Of a stretch of DNA of 64,000 nucleotides, positions 23,660 through 36,784 are shown piece by piece; the first letter of the stretch is position 1; every line of letters starts with the position of its first letter. This DNA is from Karalla daura. Lineage: Eukaryota > Chordata > Actinopteri > Chaetodontiformes > Leiognathidae. Below the pieces are notes generated by a model. The model searched no databases. It was not told the origin of the DNA and saw nothing but the letters and a program-made list of their open reading frames with translations. Both the position numbers and the translations under genes were made by a program. The stretch is from assembly GCA_029224185.1 (NCBI GenBank), contig CM055210.1, positions 11,425,021 to 11,489,020 of the forward strand, given 5' to 3'.

Positions 23660-23676
23660 CGAGAGAGAGAGAGCGA
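23622..23676 (+). repeat. GA microsatellite
   Basis: GA units with occasional GC interruptions. The neighbouring long ORFs on both strands run through this low-complexity block. Confidence 0.93.
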
Positions 23677-24944
23677 GGCAGCAGTGGCGGAATTGGAGAA
23701 CAGAAGCAGCAGGCCGGGCTTGATTGTTCCCCTATTACCCTGCACACCGTTTTGCATAAGCGGCAAAAGGCGCTGATGAAAACAAGTGGCGGTTTCAGGT
23801 CGGAAGCAGACACCCAGAAAATGAGCTTTTTTTCCCCCCTTTCCCTTCTTACCCTTCCGCTGGGCCGCATAATTCAGAAGAGCCATCTTGTGGAAATGTC
23901 ATCGTGTGGTGCCGGTGGAGCAAGCAGTGTGACAGAATGCCGTAACGCCTCCCAGGCTGGGGCCCTCGCCACGCTTGCCACGCCCGAGTCGGCCTGACCT
24001 TGCAGGTGCTGATATATGCAGGCACATCGGTGTCAGAAAATGGACAACGGGCACCTCTTCTTTCCGGAAGGTTCTACCCACGGCCGGCACAACAGTTTCC
24101 TCAGCTTTGGGTTCATTGGGAGGTGGTGCATATTTCAAAGACAGGCTGTATATGTTTATTTGCTTGAGGATATAGATTTCTTCCCTTTTTTTCCCCTCCC
24201 TCGTCTTCTTTTTTGAATAGAGGTCAATTCCCCACCGTGCATTCCCCTTTTATGCACCCACTCCCTATTCTTCATTCATCTTACCTGCTGACACATCTGA
24301 CAACACGCTGCTGTATTATCATCTCCCAACCCCCAGCTCTATACCCTCTGCAACAACACAGGGCTGGCTTGACTCCTCCACCCCTTCTCTTTCTCCTTTA
24401 GAAAACTGATTATAAATGGTCAATTTGAAAATAGACTGGAAAGTCCCCAAGGCTGCTTGCCTTGTCAAATTGAAAAGGGACAAGGACAAGTCAGTCGACT
24501 TGCCCCCCGTCCGCCCGTCCTGATATATCCGAGGCAGGCGTACGAGAGGGAACATAACAAATTCCCCCCATGCGGCAGGCAAAGCGATGGCGAAGGATGA
24601 CGAGGGAGGGTGGGGCGGCAAGCGCGCTGAGGATCTTCAACATCTAGCCCTCAGCATTTATATCACAAGTCTCCACAAAGAGTCTATGGATCACTCCAGT
24701 GGGCTGGTGTTGGCAGTATCAGGAAAAGCCATAGGCTGTCAGGGAGTATGTGCCTTTCATATTTCACTGTAGACAGCCTTCCCTTCTCCCGGCCTCACTC
24801 ACAGCAGCCTTTGAGGATAATATCTTCAAATCTCTCCTTGCCATGCTGAGAGGCTATTTTTAAATAGATATTTATTTCATTCTCTCAATTTTTCTTCCTC
24901 TCTCCAATCCCCCTTTCTCTCTTTCTCCCAACTCTGTCCTACAG

Positions 24945-24990
24945 GTATAGCTTTACCGCTTGTGACCAGTGGAGAATCTGCTTATGGCAG
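24945..24990 (+). other. candidate small exon (46 bp)
   Basis: It is preceded by a long, strong pyrimidine tract (about 24885-24940, CTCTCTCC...TCCTACAG) and followed by a good donor CAG|GTAAAG (GT at 24991). One frame is open (YSFTACDQWRICLWQ). The splice context is the best in the desert. The segment is too short to identify; it could be a lncRNA exon or chance. Confidence 0.25.
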
Positions 24991-24999
24991 GTAAAGTAT

Positions 25000-27830
25000 T
25001 TTTGTCCGCATGTATCCATGAGTCTTATGCGGTCTCCATTTACTCTTTCATTTTTTTTAAGGCAAGTTTGGCTTGTTATAAAGTCAGCCCTGCCCCCTCT
25101 AACAAAAGCATAAACAAAGTTATGGGGGGAAAAAAGACAGAAGATGAAAGTTGGTAAAAATTTGCTTTGGCACATCACCCCCATTATGCTGAGGTCTCGT
25201 CTCATCAACGTAGTGAATAAACACTCGGTTTTATGAGTAGTCTAGTGAACTGCGGCGACTTTTGTGCTAACAACAAAGTCCCTTTCTGATTAATCACACC
25301 GCTGAGATGGAAAGCATCCTTTGATAAGTCCGCTATGTCCGTTGCAACGCGATTCATCAGGGAAAACCGTGCAATCAGATGGGACGCAGGCCTTTCCACC
25401 CCAACACGTATCCCCCGCTCTGTTTAGAATACATTAGAGAAGTGTGAGCGACGGAATCATCAGATACCAGGAGGTGAACTGAAGTGGTCATGAACCTAGA
25501 GTCAAACTCAAATAGCTGAATAGCAATAGATAAAACAAACAAGGAACGTGAAATGCTTGCAAAAGGAGGCGCGCGGGGCTGTGTGCCGCACTGCCAAGAA
25601 CTTTTACAGATAAGGCCTGCCATAGCGCTGCATAGCAATTGGACTATTATCGAGCTTGACCCCTGCTCGGGGTGTAACGTATGACCCTAAATTTATGTAT
25701 TGCATGAACTTTCTCCCCACGTCGTGTGACATGAGTTATGTTTCATGTTGAATTGTGAGCTGTCCTGCTTTTTTCCCCGGGGGTGCACGGTCCTCCTGAC
25801 CCCACTGCAAAAAGGGGAGGAGAGGGAAGAATAAAAAAAAAAGGTAGATGTGAATTTATGAGCTGCGACTTTCCCTCCGGGCTCAGTGTTGCTATTAGCA
25901 ATGTGACCGTGCTTCGGGTTGAATACTGTGGATGTGGAAAGCACCGAGATACACAACAAAGCTTGCTCACTCGAGAGCGTTTTACTCTCAGTCCTTCACG
26001 GTGGGCCTCTCGAATTGACAGCTTTCCCGGCCGAGGCGATATTGCTTTTATGTTTACCGTTGCAGACGCAAAAATATTAGATAAAAACAAAACGCTGCGA
26101 CCTAATGCTCTATTATATCCTCCTCTCGTACTCCCTGACGATTGTCTCTTGCCAAGTAAGCAAATTTGAAGTTGTTTTGTTGTTTATTTATTTTTTATCT
26201 TATTTCATTTCTCTAGCCGTGGCTAATAACAGTTTTTCCTATCTCCCTCTATTCATGGGCTAAGCTGGGTCTTAGAGCTGGCCCTCCGTTTTCACAGAGA
26301 GGCAGGAAATGCTGGGGTAAGCAAAGGAGGGATGCCTCCATTTCTTCTTCAGGTAGTCCCCACCCTTCCCTTGCTTTAGCTGAGATTTCTATCCCAGGCC
26401 CTTATTATCACCAAACAAGCACTTTTTGATGATGATAAGTAATAGCCACATCCCCGTGTGTAGGACTCACTTCTCCAGGGAGTAAGGAGAACATGCTGGT
26501 CATTTTTCTTGCCTGTTTGGCGTCCGGCGATCCCAGGGAAAATAGGGGTTGCATAGAGGCGGGGGTGATTCTGTGTTTGTGCAGCACTATTCACAGCTGG
26601 AGGAATGAGCAGTAGATTGTGAGAGAGTAATGCTTTTTGATGCTTTTCCGTGCATTTAACTGGTTTGGGGAAAAATACAGAACACCAGACTTATTTTAAT
26701 GCTGATCACTACAGACAACATATCTCTTGGAAAAATGCAAGCTTACCCTTCACATTACCAGTGAAGCAAATTGGAAATAGCTTCGGCTCCACATTAAATG
26801 TTTCAACGTTATACAGTGTTGTCAAGCGGTATCGATAATCCCACTGGTGAAATCCTGACTTGATTGTTGGGGAACAGAAATGATGGAGGACTGAACCGAT
26901 CAAAAGTGTTCTTAGGTATGATTTAAAGGGGGGGGGGGCGCCTTACTGCTTCCTGATAGAAGTTCAGTACTGATGTGTAGTCTGGTGACAGCAGTGTTTG
27001 AGAAAAGAAGATGATAAGCTGCGGACAAAAGTGAAAATATACTGCAAACGGGCAGACACAAATAAGCAGCATCTCGGGGTCTTCTAATCCCACAGACGTG
27101 CACGACAGTGGCCTGTCAAATTGCGCGGAGCAATTTGAATGCACAGCAGGGAAACTTCCCTCTTTTCAATTTGGTGGGCATCTTGTTTATTTCCCGCTAT
27201 GACTGCATCTCACTGCCAAACACGCCAACACATCCCTCAGAAAATCTATAACTCAGTTGGATTAGTACGACAGTTTGATATTATAGTCTCTGCTAAAGGA
27301 GGAAAATGAAGGGAGGGCTGATGGAGAGAGGGAGGATGGGGAGGGGATGAAAGGGATGCAAAGGAGGGGAAATTATGAAATGTCTTGAAAGGCTTGAAAC
27401 GTATAGCAGTGCACATCACATTAAAGATTAAAGGCAAACGCTACAACTGTGTTTTTGTGCTACGAATTGAAGGTTAATACGGGATGTTCCTTTGTGTGCT
27501 CGCCCGCTTCATAAAAGCCACGGCCTCGGGTGTGGTCTGCCAAGTATGCCACTCAACAGAAGTGGTATTCAAAGCAGGTGTCCAGACCGGTATGTCAACT
27601 GTTATGTCCTCGAGCCAACACAGCCTTTATGGGAGAAGGTGGGGGGGGGATTGAGTATTGAGAAGAGAGGCAATGATGTTGCTTTCATGCATTCTGTCAG
27701 TGACAAAGCAGGTGATATTTCCTGAATTTGACTTTAAAATTCAAAGGGGATTGAAAGCTCTCTGCTTACCAATAGGAGGGATATGAATGTTTGAAATGCT
27801 CTACATATGTTAAATACTGGACAAACCACT
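25000..27830. other. gene desert segment, no gene recognised
   Basis: Mixed unique sequence. There are short homopolymers (A run about 25836-25845, G run about 26929-26938) and a GGA-rich patch (about 27297-27370). No coding exon or complete transposon is visible. Confidence 0.4.
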
Positions 27831-27859
27831 TTGCACCTTAAAGAGTGGCGCCAGTGGCT

Positions 27860-28060
27860 GCTGGAGCCTATTTCCAGCACATGTAGGGCAAAGGCAAGGA
27901 ATACACCCTGAATAGACACATACTCACGTTCACACTCCAATTGGCTTCAACCTGCATGTCTTTGGACTGCGAGAAGAACTTGAAGAACCAGGAATAAACT
28001 GTTGTAGACATGGGACGAACTCCTCACCGAAAGGCCCTCAGTCCAGTTTTGAGTCAGTGT
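27860..28060 (-). repeat. dispersed fish repeat, reverse orientation
   Basis: In reverse order it carries the hallmarks of the family: the 'benefit' 3' word (ATTTCCAGCAC...), the central 'CACACTCCAATTGGCTTCAA' and 'CATGTCTTTGGACTGCGAGA', and 'AACTCCTCACCGAAAGGCCC'. These correspond to 'tcctcccacagtccaaagacatg' and neighbouring text on the other strand. Confidence 0.6.
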
Positions 28061-28559
28061 AATTTTCAAAAACTAGCAAAAAAAGCCTGTTTGTATTCCC
28101 ACATCTACACATTCGACATTGAAGATAATTGTAAAGGCACACAAGATTAATGGTACGTAACGGTATGAGATTGTAGGAAGAGTGTGTGTGTGTGTGTGGT
28201 CACATGGAGGTGGTGGCCCTCCCTCATCCTGGTGGCTGTCAGAGTGAATCCCTGAGCTGCCACTGAGCAGCTCGACCTTTGGCTCTGCTTTTTAGTGCAT
28301 TGATCCACCGGTCACTTTGAGCCAAGATGGCTTCTGTCGACCCATTTGCCTCCAACACCCCCCCACCCCCGACCCCCCCCACGACCCACAACCAGGTTAA
28401 CCTGAACATGCATACGGTGACCGGCCCATATGCATGAACCTGTCTGCGTGACAACTTTTTCAAAATTACAATGAGACTAGAAACAAAAAAAGACGAGTGG
28501 AGGGCTTTTATTCCAGACCAGATGCACAGGGTCATGCGTTCTAATTTTAGGTGGTGTTA

Positions 28560-30050
28560 ATTGCGGCCCTCTCAAGTGTCCTCACTGTCACCTTTGACAA
28601 AAGCACCATTCATAGGCAGGGCGGCCAGGCGTGCTGGCAGGGCGCCTGCTTCGCCAGTTGTTGCTGACACCTCCTTGGCAGCGCCAGGCCGACTCTGGCT
28701 GCGGGGTCTGCTAATCCTGCCTCCCCCAATAAGCATGCCTCGTAGTGCATGTTTTATAGGCAGAAATTTTGCGCGCTCTAATTCGGGTGCGTGACACATG
28801 TGACGTCCACCCCCCCTCCTTGTATTTCCACGCACGCTAAGAGAGGCGTGCTGTAATTCCAAGATAAGGTTGATATGATCATGCCGCCGCGCGTGAAAGA
28901 CGGGAATGGAACAGATTCTGTGCAGGCCATAAAACATTGTGGCTCTCCTGATCTGAGTGAGGGCCGTTTTGTCACTTTAAGGCCTGGGAGCTCAACCCCT
29001 GAGTCGGGCCTCGTAAACATGGTCCCCGCAAAAGGCAATAGAGCCGCAGCACGTGCAGCACAAAGCAATTCAGCATTCTAACGCCCTGTCACCGGGCTCA
29101 CATTTCAACCATTCTTTATTCTCTGCCACAGTTCCAGCAGGGTGTAAATTGCGCGGGGCTGTAATTAATCCACGTCAGGTCAGAGCAAGAAGAAGAAGGA
29201 GGAAAAAAACGCAGGGAAACGAGCTGGAGTACGAGGTGCCTTTGATTACGGCACCCCCACTACCCGACGCCGCCGCATGCACACACGCCTGCACTTTATT
29301 GTTTTGCATTCATAAAAGAAATCTGGGACCCCCAAGGAGCTGGAGCCCTCCTACAGTACTTTCATGTTTCTAATGCCTGCTAAAGCTCTATTTGTCCCAT
29401 TGTACTTGTATTCTGCTATAGGACAGACGCAGCCTTCTAGCGGGGGTGTACCAAATATAGATCTTCAAAAGACAATTCATGCTGAGCTCATATGTGACCA
29501 CAGTATAACCCCAATTTCAACTCGCACCATCAAATCAAGAGTGCAGAAATAACTGAAATTAAAATGTGCAATCCGTATAAAATATATAAAGCGATATAAA
29601 AATCCTCTCCCCTGCTACAAAAAAGTTCCGGTTAAGTTATGATGTTGGGAGAATAAAAGGCTCGACAACCAATTTTCAGGTTTAATGGAGGTGAAAAGGT
29701 TCATTATACTCCCACCTTTGGTGATATAATGATAGTTCACCCTAATTCAATAGCGAGCTTTTTTGAATTAGCCCGATCAGAAGGGCCGCTGTCAATCATG
29801 TTGACAAACATTTGCATTTGATGGAGGAATGCTAATCCCGAATGGGGGTTGGAAGCGTGATTGACATTTAGAAGTTTAATTCAACCCTGTGAAAGAGAAT
29901 GAGATCACCAGACGGAGCCTCTCTATAATTTTCTTGTTAATAACAAGTGTGTGAGCGGCGAAACCATGATTTGTTTTTCAGCCATGCAAGCTCTGTGTAG
30001 TCATCCAACAATATTACTGTAGACTCCAGCTGTTTATTGTTCACCATAGG
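28560..30050. promoter_or_regulatory. candidate regulatory stretch in the desert
   Basis: A CpG-containing part (28620-29290) is followed by an AT-rich part (29550-29970) with TTAATTCA, CAATTTTC and TTCTTGTTAATAACAAG words (the last a hairpin-forming inverted repeat). The style is that of conserved non-coding DNA; no coding exon was recognised. The assignment is inference. Confidence 0.25.
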
Positions 30051-30069
30051 CTTGGAATTTGTCTTGAAA

Positions 30070-30290
30070 TATCAGATACTGTCCCAGCATATTCTCCCTG
30101 TCTCTATATGGGTTTTCTCCAGGTCCTCTGGTTTCCTCCCACAGTCCAAAAACAAGCATTTATAGCCAATTGGAGATTATAGAATTGCCCCAAGTGAATG
30201 GTGTGTGTCTATTCTCTGCCTTTGCCCTATTTGCACTGAACAAAGGTTCCAGCAGGCTAGATAATGGATGAATGGATGGCACGTTGGATG
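30070..30290 (+). repeat. dispersed fish repeat, forward orientation
   Basis: Contains ATATTCTCCCTGTCTCTATA, TGGGTTTTCTCCAGGTCCTC, TGGTTTCCTCCCACAGTCCA, then CAATTGGAGATTATAGAATT and GATGAATGGATGG. This is the clearest copy in the window of the family also seen at 33.5, 37.9 and 40.2 kb. Confidence 0.75.
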
Positions 30291-32059
30291 CAGAAACCTC
30301 TGAAACATACCTGCTATAGAGCAGCATGTTGGCCTTCATCGTATAACAATACTGTAGTGAAGCAGAGCTGGGCATCTGGCTGTAGTCTCTTTGTCTTGTT
30401 TATAACTTGTTCGCTGTTTTATTGAAAGTGGGGAAAATTCTTTAGCCTCTCTGGACCTCTGGCTAATTGAATTGGGTTTGTGCATTCAGCATAGTTGGGC
30501 CATACATTTTAATCAATAAAAGCTCCAGGAGCAAAAAAGGAATCTATATCATGCTGTAACTAGTCAGATCAAAGAAAATCTGACAAGAAACTCGTGAATC
30601 CAAAGATTTAATAGAGTTAAGTAATCGTACAGGCTTGTTTCTTATCTCGTCCTTTTTTTCCCTCTCTGTACTCGCAGTTTCCCCAAGTTTTACTTCATTA
30701 TTACTTCTGCTGAACATCTCTTCCTTAGTCTGGTGAGCAGAGAGATGAGCGGGTGGGGGGGAATTTAAGTCCGTCTGGGGGAGAAACGAACACCGGAGCC
30801 ATGGCGTAGAAACTTTTTTTTTTTCAGGCTCCACTTAAACTTTGAGCAGATACTGTAATGTGCTTCGGTCCAGACTCTCAAAGGATGAAGGATTTTGGGT
30901 TTCAGTTCCTGGCCTCGAGCTCATTTAGGCCTTATTAATCTAATTACTTGCCCAATTGTACATATTTAACATCGCCCTGGTCTTCTCCCAACTCGACTAC
31001 GAGAAGATGCCTGACGAACTCGGCTGCGTATACCTCTTTTTTAATTTTTTTTATTTTTTAAAGAAAAATTGCTGAAGCTTGCAGATAGAAAGAGAGAGAG
31101 AGAGAAAAAAAAAAGCTAAATGGCTGCAATTCATCACACGATTACGCCAATTATGGTCGCTGGAATTTGGATGGGCTCGGATCACAGACCTCTCCGTCTG
31201 GAATTCCTGGCAGCCAATCCCATGTGCGTGCAGTGCGAGATACTAAGGCACATTTATCTACCTTTGGGGGGAAGTCTGGGCCAATATTAATGCCCTGACC
31301 ATGATTCCCCATCATCTGCTTCACCCGGTTGGTGACACTAGCAGTTTACACATAGGTTATTAATGGTCTATAAATATTCACTCGATGTTTAGTGGGATTT
31401 TGTGTGCGCCATTAGCCGAAGACGTTTGAGTCGTGTGGGGCAGGCGGATGGGAGTTTTTTATGTCTTGACGTGACAGTGCAATGGTGGGGCTAACCTTGG
31501 AGATCCGGCCTGATGGGGAATTGGACCTTGGTTTTAGACACTACTTTTACTCTCTTACTTTTCATGACTACTGGGGCCGTGAATGATGAGCTGCACGCTT
31601 CAGACGCCTCATTCTTATCTTCCCAAAATACAAGGTTAGAAGTGACGGAGGGAGGGAGAGAAGGAAGGAAGGATGGATCCACCTCACCCCTCCTGCTTAC
31701 CCACACGTACAAGTACACACATTCTTTGAGCAAAACAAATCCATCACAACTTAAATAAACATCCCTCTCTGAAAAAGAAAATCTGCACAGATACCATAAA
31801 AATCAAAGAAGAGAAATTAAAGTACATTGTGAAAAATGAGTCAGCTGTCTCTGTCTGTGTAATTTTCCCTCTCTCTACAAGTGAGCAGCAACCAGATCTG
31901 CACAAATCCAAATGCAATCAGACAGCTTCCTGGAACATGCACAGCATTACATACACCTTGCTCACCGTGGATTAAATTGCCATTGACAAAGTCTTGTTGT
32001 TGCACTCTCTTTTCTGGATATGATTTGAATTGGATTCATGTAGACGTTTCTGACACGGT

Positions 32060-32290
32060 GAAATGGAGAGAGGAAGAGGAGGGGGGCAGGCTGGAGGGAG
32101 CAGGCGCTGGAGGGAGGGAGGGAGGGGGGAGGAAAGGTGAGAACAGAAAGACACAGGAGCAATCAGAGACAGAGGGAGGAGGGGTAGGAGAGCGGGAGCA
32201 AAGATAAAAAAGAAACAAATCAGGGAAGGGGTTTGAGTCGGCGAGAGACAGAGACGGAAGAAGAGGAAGGGGTAAAGGAGAAAGAGAGCA
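32060..32290 (+). repeat. purine-rich (GA/GGA) tract
   Basis: About 230 bp dominated by G and A on this strand, including repeated GGGA/GGAG units (about 32094-32133). Such tracts can form triplex structures. Open frames here are compositional. Confidence 0.75.
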
Positions 32291-32559
32291 TGTCTGACTG
32301 TTTCACAGGTTCATTCTGATGCATGGAGACAGACAGGAGAATAGATTGGTAGCCTTGGGTGGATAAGGACAGAACCATTCCCCAGAGAGATGGATTAGAC
32401 GAGGGAGTGGAAATAAATGATCGCAGATTTTAATGGCCTTTTGGCTTGCTGCGCACAACCACCACCACCCACCCCCTCCTCTTCTTTTCCCATTTCCGAG
32501 TAGGGGGGAGTTTTACAGTGATGACATTTTCACACGCCAACTGTCTATTCTTCGCTGTT

Positions 32560-32830
32560 TAACTCTGGAAAAGTCGCCGTGGCGCTTGGTTGTTGCACCG
32601 GGGTCGAGGGGGAATGTGGAGGAAGCGTGTCCATCTGCCAGTTTCAGATGCACAGCGAGATAAGGGGAAATGGACACCTGAGATATAGTTACATGTAGCA
32701 TAGGTGACCTATACAAATCAGGATGTTTGTGCAACATCCACCCACTCCCTCTCTGCCTTTGGAGGTCAGTGCACAGTGTGCGAGGAGTCTAAAATTTCCT
32801 TTATCCTTCACTAGAGCACACACGCAGGGA
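32560..32830 (+). repeat. duplicated segment, copy 1
   Basis: Shares ordered blocks with 36490-36765 on the same strand: CAGATGCACAGCGAGATA, AAATGGACACCTG, TAGGTGACCTATAC and GAGTCTAAAATTTCCT, followed in both copies by a CA-rich end. No repeat family recognised. Confidence 0.6.
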
Positions 32831-33479
32831 CACACAGTCATTTCTGGATTGAAACAAATGGACCTCTGTGAAGTCTGGGAAATTCCTGGTTTAATCTCTA
32901 ATGGTGATCCTAACTTGGTTTTAACAAATCACGCAATCAGAGTTTTTTATTCTGGTCGTGAGATACACTTTGTTTCAGCAAACAATTAGTGGCAACACAA
33001 CATATCACTGTTTGACAGTCAAGGAGTCACCTCAAGGAATAATTGCATCAAAGAACTCAAAACAAGGACATCAATAAACAAATTCAAACAAATGTACGAA
33101 AGCAGAGGTTTCAGATGAATGTCTCATGTCTAGATAATGGCCACAACAAGTTCACAGATAAAATGTAGATTACAAAAAAGGAACAGGGCTCAATAAGTTT
33201 CAACATCTTTCCTGCTCCTTTTTGGGCACTGATGAAGTGTTTATGCTCCGGGGATCTTTCCTTGTTCATTTTTTCTCTTTTATTTTGGTTTGTTTTTGTG
33301 AACTTTGAGAAAATGTCAGAATGGGCATCACTCATTCGTTCATTCATTCGTTTCATGCTGCAGATCATGTTAGCATCGTTCTCCATTGGTGGAGGCTGTA
33401 ACAACAACAACAACAACATAAGTGAAGTTTATAATGAGAAATGAATACAAATATAACACAGTGAGAAGGTCTCCACTTC

Positions 33480-33670
33480 AGATCCCAGTTAGACTGAGGG
33501 TCTGTCTGTGACATTTGCTTGCTCTCCTGTGTGGGTTCATTTCAAGTATTATCCTTTCCTCACATAGTCAGAACATGCAGTAGAGTCAATTGGAGACTCT
33601 AAATTGCCCCCAAGTTTGACTGTGAAAGCGAACCACACCCCCTGAATGAATGAATGAATGAGCTCTAAGT
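33480..33670 (+). repeat. dispersed fish repeat, forward orientation
   Basis: Reads CTGAGGGTCTGTCTGTGACA, CTCTCCTGTGTGGGTTCATT, then GTCAATTGGAGACTCTAAAT and TGCCCC, ending in GAATGAATGAATGAATG. It matches the family consensus order with gaps. Confidence 0.65.
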
Positions 33671-33689
33671 GAATGTAAATATGACGTTG

Positions 33690-34780
33690 TTTCTGTTAAA
33701 TCTCTAGTCACTGCTTAAGTGTTCATCTCAGTGGGCGATAACATCTCTGTTTATTAATTAATTCGCTGCCTCGACTGGATAGGAACGCGGTGCTTTTATT
33801 ACCAGATTGTGGAAAAAAGGAAATTTGCTTTCAAGAGTCTGTTTTTAATCCCCAGTGTTTACCTCACAGACCTCGGATGAACTGGAGGGCCGAGAGCGTG
33901 CCACCCTCTCTGAACCTTTACTCTGCATGAAAAAAGAAATAGCAGATGGGCGATGGACTTGGGTTTTCACAGAGAGACAAAGAATCTAAATTGGAAACGG
34001 ATCCTGTATTGCAATGATAGACTATTTTGGAGACACTGTGTACATCTATCAGCTGATCAGAGGCAGGGAGAGCACAGCCGCTATGAAATGCACACGGTGT
34101 CTATTCATACATGCTCAATGTGGAATGGCCGCCCATCGCTCAGTGCTCTCTTTTCCTTTGCCAAGAGGCAGCAAGGGCATTGCACGTTAATGACATACCG
34201 TTCATATTACCCTGCCCTTATCTTAAAATGAAGCACCGCATTAATCTTGGCAATTTTAACTTATATATAAAAATATATATACACACAGTATGCATGTGCA
34301 TATTTAAAAATACAGGGGAACCAGCACATAAGTCAGTATAGCTGAATAATATACTTGGCCATTAGTTTTTATGGAAATATAGCCTTGGGTTGTGGAATAA
34401 AAAATGGGACTCAGTCCTAATTTCTGTTATGATAAGTTCCATACCTGATTGCCTCCATAAGAGGCAGATCTGTCTTCATAAGGCCTTGTGAGGCTCCTGA
34501 CAACTATTTAGCTCTGCTAATCCATTTGTTTGATTTATTTCTTACAGTATGCGGCTAATGTCTTTTAAAGATCTCGCAGCTACAGAGAGATTAAGGAAAA
34601 ACCAATTGCTGACAGATAGCATCAAATTTTTGAGCATCTAATCATTCTTGCATATCTCCCTCTCCTCAGAATTCCTTTTGCTTAATAAATGAGAAGCCTC
34701 GATGAGCACAAGAGATACGGATGCTATTCTGCGCCAGTCTGGACAAGATAATGATTTTTAGGGTGGGATAAGCATCATCT
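33690..34780. other. desert segment with CNE-like AT-rich text
   Basis: Contains TTATTAATTAATTCGCTGCC near 33752 and long AT-rich unique text to about 34780, without microsatellites except a short TA-rich patch at 34261-34285. No gene recognised. Confidence 0.3.
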
Positions 34781-34899
34781 AAATCATGCAACGCACTACT
34801 CAAAATAAATTGATGACATGAAACAAATCGCACGGCACCGCCAGCTTAAACTCTGCCAGAGCAGATGAACACAGAGGACACAGAGCCTGTTGACAACAG

Positions 34900-35130
34900 G
34901 GAAGGAGGCTGCAGTGAAACTTTCACCTGTCCATCCAATTGTGACATCTTTTTTGAAGCCAATAGTGTTGCAAGGTACTCTGTTGGTGCCCATATCCAGC
35001 TCACAATGGATAAAGGCAGGGGACAAGTCTCCAGTCCATCACTGAGAGAAGAAAACCCCAGAGAAATCCCCCAAACAAAAGAACTTGTGAGAACATTCAA
35101 ACAGAGAGTTCAGATGGGAAATCTATCCAA
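34900..35130 (-). repeat. dispersed fish repeat, reverse orientation, degraded
   Basis: In reverse it carries TCACCTGTCCATCCAATTGT, CAAGTCTCCAGTCCATCACT and GAAAACCCCAGAGAAATCCC, the reverse complements of '...gattgg..gg', 'agtgatggactgg' and 'ttctccggggttttc' type words of the same family. Confidence 0.5.
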
Positions 35131-36489
35131 AGTACTGCATCAGCCAATGAACTCCACTCAAACTCTCCTTCTCCTACCTCTCCCCCTCTCAGTAACAGTC
35201 CCCCCCTCCCATGTCTCTGACCTCTGACCTGTAAGGGCCTTGCTAAAGGACCTGGCCAGCAGGTTGAGGCCAGCGCTAAAATGACTTTGGGGGGGTGGGA
35301 GTGTGGGTGGGAACGCCGAGCCCTGTCCAACCAGGAACATCTGTCACCGTCAGACTGACCACAACCAGGGCTCAGTGTAGCACGTGGTTGGGGGAGGAGG
35401 GGTGCAAGCGGGGGAGGGCAAAAGTGAGCGATAAAGACTGATGGGTAAGGGGGTTTTGCTCCTCTATCATCATTTCGCAGGTCTGGGAGTGTGCGACAGC
35501 ATTCTCTCACAATGGGGATCTCTGCTGGTTGGGGAATGGACGGGAGATGAGTAAAGGAGAGAAAAGTAGAGAGATGCGATTGTAACGCAATCTGTTTGGA
35601 GGACTGACTAAAGCTGGTCAGTGTGTCAATGCATCAATTGTGACGTTGCACATACAAGTGTCTGAGAACATTTCAGTAGGGATGTAGTTGCTCCATGTGA
35701 CATCAGACGGTTTTCCTCTGCATGCTTGATGGGCCTCATTTATCGAGCAAGCGTAGGAACGGGTGCAAATCCACGTGCAAAAATCACGCCGGTTGTCATG
35801 TATGATTCATGAAACGTGTGCATTTCCCCAACTGTAGTGTAAAAATGGGCGTCTGTTCACGTCCATATTGATAAATGCCAAAGTTTTTACAGGAAAATGA
35901 GCTTACACCCAAAATTCCAGTGTATGTATGTTTGATAAATGAGAGCCAATGTGAGGGCTTATCCCCCGAAGTCTTTTAATGTAAAGGGAGAATTTACCCA
36001 TATGCAATACAGGTGTACTTTAAGCTGCAAACAATTATTTCTTCTCCCTTAAGTAAATACACAAACTGCACATGTGGGACACATGTACACACACACATAC
36101 ATACATATATACACAGGTGCTTTCACAGGCGTGTGCACATGCACTCACACACCTACACACAGATTAGGCTACTGCTGGGACTGAGGAAAATGGCTTTAGG
36201 GGACCCATGGCAGCGGCTGTGGTTCCCTGTCTCTGGCTTAGACACAGCCACGTCGATAACTAATCCTGACCTTTCCCCAGCCACCAAATTGAAAAATAAG
36301 AATAAGAAAAAATAAAATAGATGGCGGATGCTATCGAGACGGCCTCTGCTGCTTCCTGCGGGTGTAAGAAGCGCTCCATCTAATGGATCGAGGGGAGGGG
36401 GAGCGAGGGAGGTGGAAAAGGGAGGGGGGGGGTGGTAGGGGATGGGCGTTGGGTTCTTGGCCCTATCTACTTTTCACAAGGTCCCTTCA

Positions 36490-36784
36490 CATGGACTGAG
36501 AGAGTAATTCCGTCCTTGGTTCGCCCCCGCTGGCCCAATCGAAACTTGGAGGGCGAGTCACGAGGTGGATTTCAGTTTATCATGTCGCGTCGGTCTCTAA
36601 AATCACAGATACACCGCGAGATAGAAGAAATGGACACCTGTGCCTCGATAAGATGCAGTATGTGACCTATACCAACCCAAAGGTTGCCCCATGGTTCATT
36701 ATATGGAGAGTCTAACCTTTCCTTTCCTGGTAATACACACACAGCGACACACACATGCACACACACACACACACACACACACGT
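36490..36784 (+). repeat. duplicated segment, copy 2, with terminal CA microsatellite
   Basis: Homologous to 32560-32830: CAGATACACCGCGAGATA, AAATGGACACCTG, TATGTGACCTATACC and GAGTCTAACCTTTCCT in the same order. The CA microsatellite (about 36735-36782) follows directly, as a shorter CA-rich end does in the other copy. Confidence 0.6.

Noticed and set aside
23464..23997. 177-codon plus-strand ORF
   Set aside because: Runs through a GA microsatellite (Arg-Glu repeats) and is open on the opposite strand too.
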